A stretch of 64,000 nt of DNA. Origin: Mesostigma viride (taxonomy: Eukaryota > Streptophyta > Mesostigmatophyceae > Mesostigmatales > Mesostigmataceae). Positions within the stretch are counted from its first letter, which is position 1, and each line of letters begins with the position of its first letter. The notes under the pieces were generated by a model. That model was not told where the DNA came from, made no database searches, and saw only the letters and a list, made by a program, of their open reading frames with translations. The position numbers and the translations under genes were made by a program. Positions 22,378-32,805 of the stretch are shown in pieces. The stretch spans positions 779,646 to 843,645 of the forward strand of contig RPFO01000097.1 in NCBI GenBank assembly GCA_009746045.1, read 5' to 3'.

Positions 22378-23302
22378 ATGGTGCAGGAAGAACAACGGCA
22401 GCAGGATTCCCGGTTTTCTCGGCAGTCTTCTGTTGGTTTTATATCCCCTGAATTGCATCGTGTGTTTTCGAAAATTATCCTTATTGCTTGCAGATCGGCC
22501 ACCCGTTGATCGCAACTTTGCGCAATTCGTCGACGACCAGGTCGAGGATTGGGAGCGCATTTTGCAACACGTCCGGACCATCGTTGTTCCGGCACACCGG
22601 AGCGCCGACGACATTGAGCAAGAGCTGCACGGTCTGGTCGGAATACAGACTGTGATCACAGCATTAGTCGACCGGGTGCGTGGGGACTTGGTGGCCAGGC
22701 GAGAAGGAGCTGCGGAGCCAGCAGGTGCGGTGCGACGAGAGTTCGTGCAGGTAGCGGCAGGTGTGGGCGCGCAACGTGCGTTCGCAGGCGCAATTGGCGA
22801 CGAGGGATTTGCGGCAGGACCAGTTCGACGTGAGCGACGAGAGGCGGAGCGCTACAGGCGGCTGGCAGATATCGAGTCCGCTGAAGGAGCCATCGCTGGA
22901 AATCAGCGTGCGACGCGGGTCGACGGGGTAGTCGACAGGAATCCGGAGCGGAGGAGAGTGCCTCTGCAGGAATTGCCCCAACCTCTTCGCGTGCGTGTGA
23001 CGCAGTGGGAGGAGTTCGCCTCTCGTCGTTACGATAGTGACCTTGAGGTACGCGCTGTGGGGGTCGCTGATCTAAGCGACGAGGAGCTTGGCGACCGCGA
23101 GGTGCCAAGGTATAACCCGCGGGGTGGCAACGACGGATTGTTGCCTGTTTACTACGCCAATGATGACGACGCTGTCATCCCGAGCCGACAGCGGGCTGAC
23201 GACGGTGCTGCTGGCAGCAGGGTGCCAGAGCTCATCAGTGTGAGCGACAGCGACAAGGAAAACCAGGTGGCGCAAGCGGGTGGCCGTGGTGGGCTTGACT
23301 AA
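22378..23302 (+). CDS. Gag-like or hypothetical protein with one small intron (288 aa)
   Basis: The main frame has no ATG, but a 58-bp intron (22436-22493, GT...TTGCTTGCAG) joins ATG 22378 in frame: exons 22378-22435 and 22494-23302 (stop TAA). The product is charged and Arg/Glu-rich, with no zinc knuckle and an acidic C-terminus (SVSDSDKENQ). It lies 300 bp after a TATA box and about 100 bp before the next Copia-2 frame, so it may be the first Gag product of Copia-2. A host gene cannot be excluded. No family recognised. Confidence 0.5.
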
Positions 23303-23405
23303 GTGGTAACACTTGTCATCTTCTTTCTTGTTCAGCAGCGTATATTGCTTTTAATTGCTGTTTGGCCACTTGGCTGATCTGTAGCCGACCTGAACAAGAC
23401 CCATC

Positions 23406-24169
23406 ATGAGCGAAGGAGCATCCGACCAACGAGGACGTGGGGTCGGCTTTGAGCGGCGCGGCGCTGATATGGATGGACGCGGTGGACGAGTAGGAGGGCC
23501 TGCACTAGGGGACCAGGCTGGTCTAGCGGATGATCAGAGTCAGGGGTCTCAAGGCGCTCAGAACGCGCCAGCAGCAGCCCAAGTAGCGCCTAGGCGGCCG
23601 ACCGTAGCCGAGGGGTACGCTGTGCTGAGCCAATTTCAGTCAATCAAAGACAATTGGCAGCCCTGAGACGCGGAGAGGATGCTGGAGGATATGAACTTGT
23701 ACACGGACATCTACACCAGCGGCAAAGCTGACAGGGCAAGGCTGTTGATCATTGACTTGAGCCTGCACACATCCCTGAACCCTGGAGGGTGCCCCCAGGG
23801 GTGTGTAATGTAGCTGCTAGTGACAGCAGTGAGGGGCAGCCCCATGCTCTAGTGATAGAGCCCATTGGACACGATGGGGCAAGCTTGGTTACCACAGAGA
23901 GTATGCCAGCTGTAGCTGCAGTGGTTACTCGCCAACGTGCCCGCCATGGCGGTGCTGAGCCTGAGGTAGGACCTGGTGCTGTGGACCCAGGTGGATCTCA
24001 GAAGCATTCTGACCGTGCAGGACTGGCACAGGATGGTCAGGATGAGGATAGGGCTGGAGACAGTCTGACAGGCACGACCCTGGTGCCTCCAGTACATAAG
24101 GGATCTGTACATACCTTGAGTGCTAATAATGACAATAAAAGATTTTCTCCCTTGTATTGTCCAAAAACC
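23406..24169 (+). pseudogene. Copia-2 second Gag-region frame, broken
   Basis: ATG 23406 opens a Gly/Arg/Gln-rich frame with a TGA at 23664-23666. Similar text continues in frame (ERMLEDMNLYTDIYTSGK...) and then in another phase (23789-24169). No CCHC knuckle is visible, unlike Copia-1. The frame runs into the palindromic end of the insertion at about 24170. Assigned to Gag by position before the integrase only. Confidence 0.45.
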
Positions 24170-25911
24170 AAATGTCCTCATTTGAGGACATAGTCCTCGT
24201 TTGAGACGGGGGGGGTCAGGGGGGCGGTTTTGGCGCCAAAGTTGGTCCTGAGGATCCCTGGTGGGTTTTGGCGCGAAACTGGGATAGGTACTGAGCGCGC
24301 CAAGCCCCCGGGGTCGACAGGGGCCGACCGTACCTGGAAAATATGAGGCGAGGAAAAGTACCTACTACAGCAAGAACGTTGCAATGTAATCGAGTATTTT
24401 GTCGAGTGACGGCTATGGGGTCGTTCCAGTTCTGAGGCTTGCCTGAACGTTATAGGCCATTATTTTGCCCCGAATGAAGACAGAACTTTAGATCATCATC
24501 TAGTCGTTTCGAAGATGCTGCTTTTGACGTGCAGTTGCTTTGTATATGTCGAAAATATTGTTCATGAACGGATTTTGGCATCGTTGAAGAAAATCTGGAA
24601 GCTACGTAGATGGCATGATAGGTCAGTATGCAGTTCGGTTTTACAGTTTCTTTTTCCGCCCAGTAGCTGCGGATATCGCGAGTATGGGTTATGGTACGCT
24701 TCTGGGTTAATGGGCGACCCGGGCAACAGAGGGACCTGGGCAGTTAGATGGGTCAAAGAGTCTCCATTTTTTCGTCGTGATATCGCAGTCACGCCTGGCG
24801 AAAACCACGGCGAGCGCGAGCCATATTTTACTTTTGCCGCCAGGCTGGGTGCTTCCCGGGCGTCACCGTCCTTTAATATATATTTCTTGAGCTGTCCCGC
24901 GCAGCTGGCGGCCTGGGCGCACGTCAAGAACAAGGTTCCGGATGTCATCCGCAACCGCATCGTTCTAAACAAGCGTGTCAAGAGTATCGTAGCTTATAAC
25001 TCCCGCAGACTTAATGATTCCGGTTCTTTTCAATGCCCAACGTCGTGGTTGTGATTACGCCTATGTCCGGGGAACTTAAAGGAAGTTTGCTGGGTAATGC
25101 TTTTTTTTCCCGTGGTGTCACTGAAAAGGTAAACGGCCTTGCGTCGTCAAAACAGCAGCAAGTAGAAGTCACTGTGCTTAGTTGCAATGTGGTAGTTTGA
25201 TTTAACACATATACTGCCTTGTTGCTGAAAACTTTTTCAAGGCTTGCTGGGATGTTGCCCATATGTTTCTAACGCTTAACCTCATGTCCAAGTGAGCTAG
25301 ACTGGCTTGGAAACTTGAGCTTGTCATGCTTACATTGTGCTTGTATTGCTATTTGTGCCTCTTTGCAGTATCTGCTTCATATATAATTGAAGGCTTCAGC
25401 ATCATTGTCGAGCACCGTGGTGGCAGCCAAGCCTCCAATAACGATCATGGACCTAACCTTGGCAAGTATTTGCTTCTTATTTCATTCTTTGGACTGGGCT
25501 AGCTTTGAGCTAGCTTTACACATGCTATTTGGCCTGCACCATGGTCCCTGGCTGCCAGTTACATTTTGTGCCCCCCCCCGGCAGGCTGCAGGGTCTAGGA
25601 TAGCGAGGGTGTAACGTAGACATGTTGTGGGCACCTTGGGTGCATTTTCAGGACCAGCCATGACCTGGCCCTGCCTTCTTTCTGGGCATATTGTTGACTT
25701 GAGTGCTTGTTGGTCACTCGCGTAGCGACCCCCCTGCATTCATAAATCGTAAACCATTATACAATGAGCATATTTCATGGATGTTAAGCATTGCTACTCT
25801 TGAACATATCATAAATGAACATGGTTCCATGCCGTACCCATGGAGATGTTGAAATGTGTGAGTTATTACAAATGGTATCCATGCTTAAAAATGTCCTCAT
25901 ATGAGGACATT
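24170..25911. mobile_element. Insertion with palindromic ends in Copia-2 (unclassified DNA element)
   Basis: Both ends carry a near-perfect 20-bp palindrome: ATGTCCTCATTTGAGGACAT at 24171-24190 and ATGTCCTCATATGAGGACAT at about 25892-25911. Copia-2 protein text stops before it and resumes with the integrase after it. Next to the left end lie TTTGGCGCCAAA and TTTTGGCGCGAAA. The only longish frame (24515-25054, 179 codons) matches no family I know. Most likely a non-autonomous DNA transposon. The exact ends and target-site duplication are not settled. Confidence 0.6.
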
Positions 25912-26877
25912 TTCTTGGTGATTAGACAGTATGACATTGTCTCAAGGTTGCATACCATGTTTGGCCATGCAGCTCAGTCTTTGCAGGTTGCTAGACGGCT
26001 GGGAGGAAGTGAGTTGTACTCCATTTGCCAACAGGTTGCTCAAGCTTGCATGTGCAGGCTAGTTGCTAGAAAGCCCAAGCAGTCTCATGCCAGGTCTCCT
26101 ATTTTGCAGCCAGGCCATGTGCAGGTGGATATTCAGAGAATCAGGGGTTTGAAGCTGCTGGTGGCAGTAGACAGATATACCAAGTACAAGACCCTAGAGA
26201 TCCTGCCTGACATGGAGAAGCCTACGTTGATTGCTGCTCTGAAGTTGACAAGGAGCAGGTACCCTGGGTTGGAGTTGCTACAGTGTGACATTCAGTTTGA
26301 GTGCTGTGAGAACCTGCCAGAATTTCCAGAGTTGCTGATTACACCCAGGGAGAGCCACGGCCAGCAAGGGGTGGTGGAGAGAGCCTTCCAAGAGATCAAG
26401 ACTGTCATGATGGTGGAGAGGATACCAAGGACGTCATCTGCCATTGTGACATCTGCATGGCTACGTTCTGTGGAGGATAGGCTGAACCTGAGGACTCCCA
26501 TGTTCTTTGGTGACATTGCCATCAATCCTCTTATGCTGCATACCAGGATGCTGCCAGCTGATGCTGAGCAGGCATGGAAGGAGAAGCTAGAGGCCAAGTT
26601 CCTCAAGCTACGGCAGAAAGACAAGGGCTGGAGTGTCCTAGAACCTAACGTTGGACAACAGGTTGTTGTGTGGAAGGAGCCAAGCTTTCTAGGGAAACGT
26701 GGCAGCTGGCATGATGGGGTCCTGACCCGAGTAGAAGCCGCTGGCCATAAGTGCTGGGTGGCCATTGATGGCACCCAGGCAGTGCACCGTCTGTCCTGGT
26801 CAAAGATCCGTCCCTGGGGAGGTAATCAAGGAGACCTCTTTCAAGTGCCCACTGCATGGTTTACAAGGCGGGGGTGA
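25912..26877 (+). CDS. Copia-2 integrase
   Basis: Integrase that would insert the element's cDNA. After the insertion end the frame shows a zinc-binding start (RLHTMFGH, then a CMC-containing helix), a core with D in HVQVDI, D in LLQCDIQF and E in GVVERAFQEIK, and a C-terminal region with paired Trp and basic residues (VVVWKEPSFLGKRGSWHDG). The D-D-E triad is intact. The frame ends with TGA at 26875-26877 and overlaps the next frame (protease) in another phase. The true N-terminus was cut off by the insertion at 24170-25911. Confidence 0.85.
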   Translation, partial: FLVIRQYDIVSRLHTMFGHAAQSLQVARRLGGSELYSICQQVAQACMCRLVARKPKQSHARSPILQPGHVQVDIQRIRGLKLLVAVDRYTKYKTLEILPDMEKPTLIAALKLTRSRYPGLELLQCDIQFECCENLPEFPELLITPRESHGQQGVVERAFQEIKTVMMVERIPRTSSAIVTSAWLRSVEDRLNLRTPMFFGDIAINPLMLHTRMLPADAEQAWKEKLEAKFLKLRQKDKGWSVLEPNVGQQVVVWKEPSFLGKRGSWHDGVLTRVEAAGHKCWVAIDGTQAVHRLSWSKIRPWGGNQGDLFQVPTAWFTRRG

Positions 26878-26879
26878 CG

Positions 26880-27469
26880 CGGAACTTCCTGATCAGGGTG
26901 CTACAGCTGTATCGAGCCCTCAGGGTGACCCTGGCCCGGCCCCTGGGGTACCTTCACATACGGTGGTTGGGCAAACAGGCGGACAGGCTGCACCTCCGCA
27001 ACGGCCCGACACCAGGCCTAGGGGTGTGCGTCTGTCAGATATTGTACAGGCTTTGCAAAAAGCCAAGAAGGAGCCTAAGGTGTCCAAGCTTGTCCAGTTG
27101 GATGAACCTGAGGTAGCTGCCATGCAAGTAGATACCAATGCACAGGTTTCTGTCATGGGACCTCAGCATATAGGAGAACTGCTGGTCGGTGAACCAAGTT
27201 GCCCCTGGGTGTCTGACTTCAGTGGTAGGACGCATCTAAGGGTGTTGGGAGAGGTTGCTGCCCCTGTCATGGGTGTGGATGTGACCTTCCTTGTGCTAGA
27301 AGACTATGATGGCCCTGTGATTTTAGGTCAGAATTTTCTGGGCAATCCTGGGATTTCTATCAGAGCTACAGCTCTGAGAAGAGATGGCTGGGGGATGATT
27401 CCCCTAGAAAATTTCAGGACAACATTTCCACTCAGGTGCAGGGCCAAGCCGGTCAAGGGTGTAATATGA
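26880..27469 (+). CDS. Copia-2 retropepsin-like protease, located after integrase
   Basis: A Pro/Gly-rich linker is followed by AMQVDTNAQVSVM (active-site Asp codon 27131-27133), DFSGRTHLRVLGEV and a VILGQNFLG block. This order (D-T-x-A, then I-L-G near the end) is that of a retropepsin half-dimer. The usual D-(S/T)-G-A is D-T-N-A. The frame ends at TGA 27467-27469; RT follows in the same phase after this single stop. In standard Copia elements the protease precedes the integrase, so the position is unusual and is shared with Copia-1. Confidence 0.75.
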
Positions 27470-27947
27470 GATGAAGGGGAGGTGCCCCCAGCAGCCAGTT
27501 TGGTGATTCCAGCTGTGTTGCACCCCAGCAGTATTGGCATAACTCACAGGAGCCTTGCTGCACACTCTCCTTTGACATATGACCAGCTGGTCCAAGAGAT
27601 GAGCTCGCCTACTTTGTTTGAGGCTTGGAAGCTTGCCTTCTCCAAGGCATTGGAGGAGTGGTTGCAGTTTGAGTGTGCTGCACCAACAGACAGGCGTCCC
27701 CCAGCATCAAGGAAGCTTGCTTTGAGATTTGTGCTGAAGAGGAAGGTTGTGGATGAGGTATCAGTGCCCCATGTCAGACCTGTCCTGAATGAGTATCACG
27801 GCACGGGGAGTCTGCTGGGAGAGGAGCTGTACACGCCAGGGATGCTGCATGACACGTGGAGAATTTTGCTGTGTCTATACGTGGGGTTGCTGAACTGGGG
27901 AGCAGCTATGTCATCAGTGCTACTGGACTTCAAGAGGGCATTTTTAA
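27470..27947 (+). pseudogene. Copia-2 reverse transcriptase, piece 1
   Basis: The same phase as the protease continues past the TGA. It carries the Copia RT start (YDQLVQEMSSPTLFEAWKLA...) and fingers (LYTPGMLHDTWRILLCLYVG...LLDFKRAFL), ending in the TTAA target at 27944-27947. Compare LYTPGIQQTSLKILLSVFVG and IKRAFL in Copia-1. Confidence 0.85.
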
Positions 27948-29636
27948 CCCCTAAATGGTCTGAGATCCTGCCGATAAATCGGCTGGATCTTCACAATTTT
28001 GCAAACCAGATGCCATCCAACCTACCCATATCCAATGGCTGTCCTTGGGGGCCAAGCATGTCCATGAGTTGCCCTTCGGGTTGGTATATCACAACCTCAC
28101 ATATATGCAGGGTAGGCCATGTTTAACTGCCGTCAAAGTCAGGGGGGTCAAGACGCGCGTTTTCATTTTTGGTAGAATGTGCATTTTGAATTATGTTATA
28201 AGACCTAGGCACCTACCACTTCAGGGATGATAAACAATTAGTTGCTGAACAGTTTGAGCTATTGGGGTCATAATTTGGGTGGGTATACCAGCAGTTACAC
28301 CCAGTACAGCCCATAGGGGTACCGTTGGTAAAAAGCAACCAAGGGAGTAGGGGTGGGCATACTACCTCCTAATATGGCCACCAACCATGCCAAACAATAC
28401 ATTTCCCTTCCACAATGATGGGGAAACATAACTGCATCATCACACTGCCCTTACATGGCACCTATGTGCAGGTGCCACCTTGTCCATGCACGTAGGTAAC
28501 GTGGTACGGACACCCTACGCAAGGCATGCATTCTAGGAGGCAGCCACCAACAAACTAGTGGTGTTGAGCCTATTTCAGCCTGCCCTAGCAAGGATAAACT
28601 AGGCCTAAGCTGCTATAGCTTGCCAGGTGATGGCCAGCACACCTGGTGGCACATGCTGTCAATGGGAAGCTTTTACTCACCGGTTACGTGCTTGATGATG
28701 CCACAGAGACCAGCCAACTGCCTCACACTCATGCAATATGTGTATGGGAAATGTATAACAAACATATATGGAGGTATTCAAACCCATACAGCCTCTAAAA
28801 CTTATCACCATCACCCTGTGGCAGGTCAACTGACTGAGGGAAGCATCTAAGAAGGGTGTTTTAGAAAGGGGCCAGGCCAGGGTCAAGAAAGAGCATGAAT
28901 AGTGCAAAAAGAATGTGCTACACAAGCTAGAACGTATATATAAACGTCAAACATCGATAGGAAAACGATGCTTAAGCTTTACCAGGCATGGATGGCGTTA
29001 ACTTGGCCCAGGCGGTGGCCGCAAAATGGCGCATTTCGGCACACCAAAGTTGTGCAGCATGGTCGCTGGATTCGGCGATTTCTGGCCACCCTTGCACGTT
29101 TACGACTACTATGTATCATAAAAAGTACAAAGAAACCAATATATCCTTTAAAATACGCCGGAAAGGTATTGCTGTCAACGTTTCTATCGTCCGGCCTGAT
29201 CGCAGTTTTTTCCAGCAAGAACGCTGCCGACACCTATCAAATGGCATTCCCGCGAACCAAAAATTGGCCTGTATCATCTTTAGGACGTTTAAAATCAATA
29301 TCCTAAGTTTGGCCAGAAAATTCGAACGCAAACGTAAATGCCATGCGTGGGCGCAAGCCGCCATGGCCAGGTCGTCGTTTTCCGGAATGCACGTTGTACG
29401 TGAAAAAGTACCCTGACCCCTTGTACTTTGACCGGCCAGAACACCTCTATAACTTTGTCAAAAGTATGCAAACCCTAGTACCATGCTGTGAAGAATTTTA
29501 TAAACTTTCGATCTTCTCAGCTAAACTTTTCCTAATTCTCAATAGATTTCGCGGCATCTGGTCCCCCGAGAAGGGGCCGATGCATCGGCTGGAACTCGAT
29601 TTTTGGCGGAAAATCGGCAGCAAGACCATTTAGGGG
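27948..29636. mobile_element. piggyBac-type non-autonomous element in Copia-2 RT
   Basis: 1,689 bp with terminal inverted repeats CCCCTAAATGGTC and GACCATTTAGGGG, flanked by TTAA on both sides (27944-27947 and 29637-29640). Removing the element and one TTAA restores the Copia-2 RT frame. TTAA duplication and CCC(C)T termini are hallmarks of piggyBac-type transposition. No transposase is seen inside; 28130-29620 holds only short frames. Near the ends lie CCGAT/ATCGG inverted motifs. Confidence 0.88.
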
Positions 29637-29640
29637 TTAA

Positions 29641-29732
29641 AATCTGATCCAGAAGTGGCCAGGAGGGTGTGGAAGCAGGATGAGCCTTATTGTGTTGAGG
29701 TGCCTGCTATCTGGAAGCTGGAGCTGCATATA
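29641..29732 (+). pseudogene. Copia-2 reverse transcriptase, piece 2
   Basis: Encodes (F)LKSDPEVARRVWK...YCVEVPAIWKLELHI, which aligns with LKGSPEIAQQVWH...VYVVSTPRVWAKHI of Copia-1. It lies between the piggyBac-type element and the DIRS-A nest. Confidence 0.85.
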
Positions 29733-30433
29733 CCACCATATAACACCCCCAGAGACAACAAACGAACAAACAAACAAACAAACAAAAGAGGGTGGGTGGG
29801 TGGGGAAAACTGATAAAGCATGCACCGCCATGTCTTCCTCAATAAATTGGCTGCATTGCATGCCCACGGTGACGGATGCAAGTCCGGTACAGTACTGGCG
29901 CGGCGCCCAGGTGCCACTGAACAGTTGTACTACAAAGAACCCATTTGTACTGATTCTTTCGACATTGTACTACGTTTAGTCACTGTCTACTTCAACCCCG
30001 GTGGTCATACCACCTCCTAGGCAGGTTGTGCTACACCTGAACGAATCTTTACTAGCCTGAGCTAGTTTGAACTAGTTTGAAGTAGATTGTACTACCCTGT
30101 AGTACCAATAAAGTACTTTGAACTACATCCAAGTACTTGGAAGCAGTCCAGAGGTCATTTGCAAGGACTTTCACCCTTTCCATGAGCATTTCTCGCAGAT
30201 CAGCCATGAGGCAGCGGCACCGACTCGCACTCCGCTCCCCTTAGTCGCAAATCAGGGAATCCAGATCGTAAGATCAACCATCCTCTGTGCATGCTTTCAG
30301 GTTCACTTTGTTTGAGAAGGCACCAGAACTTATTTGTTGCAAAATTATATGCTTAAGCCGCTTGCAGGCCTTGGTAGACCGAGAGACTGGCAAATTGTGC
30401 ACAAGTCCCAGGCGGCTGCCACCATATAACACC
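29733..30433 (-). repeat. DIRS-A outer copy: B1, A2 and B2 stub
   Basis: 30281-30433 is B1 (transcript-sense AATAAACAAG near 30336-30345 as polyadenylation signal). 29807-30280 is A2, starting with transcript-sense TTGATCTTACGATC. 29749-29806 is a CCACCC/TTTG-rich spacer, and 29733-29748 is all that remains of B2 before Copia-2 sequence returns. Confidence 0.8.
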
Positions 30434-30483
30434 CGCATCTCCAACCTGGCCGTCCCCGGCCGCATCTGGAGTGGTTGTAGAGG

Positions 30484-30695
30484 GGGAAGCCCTAGCGTGG
30501 CTGCTAGAGTGCGCCTCCCCTGCACCTGTCAACGCAGGTACCCGCAGAGCCCTAGTGTATCCACTAGAGTGCGCCCTGCCGGCTCTGTCCAAGGCAGGAT
30601 ATGGTCGAAGGTAAGCCAAACCGGAAATCAGGATCATGATGGCGCGACGCCCAAAACCAGCAGGGCCCCAGCGTGTCCGCTGGAGTGCGCCCTGC
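30484..30695 (-). other. Three DIRS-A 3' hairpins
   Basis: Minus-strand hairpins at 30484-30519, 30544-30579 and 30660-30695. Outer stems: GGGA/TCCC, GCAG/CTGC, GCAG/CTGC. All have GGC pairs, a GCAC bulge and six-base inner stems CTAGC(A)/(C)GCTAG, CTAGTG/CACTAG and CCAGCG/CGCTGG, with loops GCCA, GATA and GACA. They lie between the recombinase ORF and the B1 repeat. Confidence 0.8.
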
Positions 30696-30749
30696 CGACT
30701 CCTCCAACGGAGCTGCATCGTTTTATACTGCGCCCCCCGGCCTAGACCG

Positions 30750-32240
30750 GGGCAGGCACATCCCCACACTTGCTACTGCCAGTGTGAACTCCACTGAGCG
30801 GGGGGGAACTCCTCAGCCAGCAACCACACCCACCACGGCACTTGCACCGCTAGAGCACGGTGCAGGCCCACGTAGTGGTCCACCGACTTGAACTGGCGCC
30901 AACGCCCTCGCTTCTGGATGTCTGGGAGTGAAACGCCCTGCAGGTAGTCGTACGTTGCCCCACCATGTCACATGGAGTAGGGCGGAAACATCCCCCGCAG
31001 GCCCAGAACATCCCACGCCGCGTGCCACCGACGAGAGAACTGGCTGTAGTTGAGGCTCCCAAACAAGGGCTCCTCGGGCTCCCGCCCAGCGCACAGGCGC
31101 TCGAGCACGTACAGCGAGAGGGGATCCTGCACCACCACCGCCTGTGCACCCCCCTTGGCTGTCTTGGGATCCCGCAGAAGAAGCGCGCCCAGTCCCCGCT
31201 GCCCCAGGCGACGGTCGCCACGCAGTGCCACGTCCCCCACTCGGAGCTTGAAGGCCTCCCCGATGCGCAGGTATTGCTGGAAAGTGATGACGCACATGGC
31301 TGCTGCCATGGGCGCCCCCTGCCAGCGGAGGAGCTGCACCACCAGGTAGAGCAGCTCCCACGGCACCGGATTGGGGCTATGCGTTTGCACGCGTCGCTGC
31401 CACCCGTACAGGAGCCGGCGGGCCTCGCGCCACCCCTGCACTTGGCTGGGGTAGTACAGTTGCAGCCCACACAGCGCCCTCATGCACATGGAACGCCCTG
31501 CTCCCCCTCCATCCTCGTAGACAGACACGAGCCACTCGCAGAACACGCTCTCCGCTTCCTCCGGCGGTACAGCACCATAGGGCTCAGCCCACAGGAGGTA
31601 CGCGATCACTGCGCGATGGTAGCTGCGCAGGGTCGCGGGCAGCACGGTGCTCTCCAGCAGTTCCTGCCGCCCTCCCGGCCCCGGGTTACTCTCCACATCG
31701 CCATCGGCGGTAAGGTCCCGCACCCACCGGCCCCGGCGGCTGGGCGCGTCAGCGGGGTTTCGCTCCGAGCGGATGTACACCCAGTGGTACCTGGTGTTGC
31801 TGGCACAGCCCAGGGCGGCAGCGCGGCGGCACCACGTGTTGAGGCGGTAAGATGATGACCGCCCCTTCACCACTGCGCCCACAACGGCGGTGTTATCCAC
31901 CAGCCATACGTGCCGTCGCCCCCACCGCGCCCGCGTGCGCAGCCCCCACTCCAGGCTCTGCACGGCTGCGCGCGCCTCTTTCTCATTGATGTGCGCCCCC
32001 GCGTCCCTCCACCGGTGTTTCACCGCCACACGCCAGCGGGCGGTCGCCACCGCCCGATGTTCCCTCTCCCCCGTTCGCTCCACACCGACCTCTTCCGACC
32101 CGACACACAGAGTCTTCCACCCCTTCATTTCGCGGCAGTTGGACAAAGCTTTCACGTCTGCCTCTGCCAGACGGGCGTACACCACACCGGAGCCCCGGCT
32201 CGACGCGTCACTGGCCACGACGGTGGTGTCCAGTGGCTGG
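30750..32240 (-). pseudogene. DIRS-A RNase H and tyrosine recombinase, nonsense at catalytic Arg
   Basis: The 416-codon frame 30968-32218 has RNase H residues (VVASDASSRGSG, EKEARAAVQSLEWG, WLVDNTAVVG, NPADAPSR), then the 2A motif, then the recombinase with YLRIGEAFKLRVGDV. It stops at TGA (30968-30970, minus) just after PPYSM, exactly where DIRS-B has the catalytic Arg (YSMRHGG). The same frame goes on after the stop with HGGATYDYLQG, KRGRWRQF and VDHYVGLHRAL (Tyr nucleophile). A single CGA to TGA change explains the break. The 5' side is cut by the + strand DIRS-A copy. Confidence 0.88.
31676..31699 (-). other. 2A-type ribosome-skipping motif (DIRS-A)
   Basis: Encodes DVESNPGP, preceded by RDLTADG, between the RNase H end (NPADAPSR) and the recombinase start (GRQELLESTV). 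This fits the 2A consensus D-x-E-x-N-P-G-P. Separation would occur between the last Gly and Pro. Confidence 0.85.
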
Positions 32241-32713
32241 TTGATCTTACGATCTGGATTCCCTGATTTGCGACTAAAGGGAGCGGAGTGCGAGTCGGTG
32301 CCGCTGCCTCATGGCTGATCTGCGAGAAATGCTCATGGAAAGGGTGAAAGTCCCTGCAAATGACCTCTGGACTGCTTCCAAGTACTTGGATGTAGTTCAA
32401 AGTACTTCATTGGTACTACAGGGTAGTACAATCTACTTCAAACTAGTTCAAACTAGCTCAGGCTAGTAAAGATTCGTGCAGGTGTAGCACAACCTGCCTA
32501 GGAGGTGGTATGACCACCTGGGTTGAAGTAGACAGTGACTAAACGTAGTACAATGTCGAAAGAATCAGTACAAATGGGTTCTTTGTAGTACAACTGTTCA
32601 GTGGCACCTGGGCGCCGCGCCAGTACTGTACCGGACTTGCATCCGTCACCGTGCGCATGCAATGCAGCCAATTTATTGAGGAAGACATGGCGGCGCATGC
32701 TTTATCAGTTTTC
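32241..32713 (+). repeat. DIRS-A A1 repeat (inner copy)
   Basis: Starts TTGATCTTACGATCTGG and ends at CAGTTTTC. It contains a cluster of short TAGTAC/GAACTAG motifs (about 32395-32470) and an inverted repeat AGGTGGT-ATG-ACCACCT (about 32501-32517). The same unit occurs on the minus strand at 29807-30280, 37700-38183 and 39945-40422. Confidence 0.85.
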
Positions 32714-32805
32714 TTTGCCGTTTCTTGGTCAAAATCACTCGTTCTTTTTGCGCTCTTTAAAGCTCGATAATTTCCACGTCATATTAAGTGATTTTGCAGC
32801 AAAAA

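Noticed and set aside
24515-25054. 179-codon frame as the transposase of the palindrome-ended element
   Set aside because: No catalytic motif or zinc finger can be seen, it starts at a weak context, and the region is likely non-coding.
30720-30765. GC hairpin CCCCGG...CCGGGG as a fourth DIRS 3' hairpin
   Set aside because: It lacks the GCAC bulge and loop pattern and overlaps the recombinase C-terminal region.
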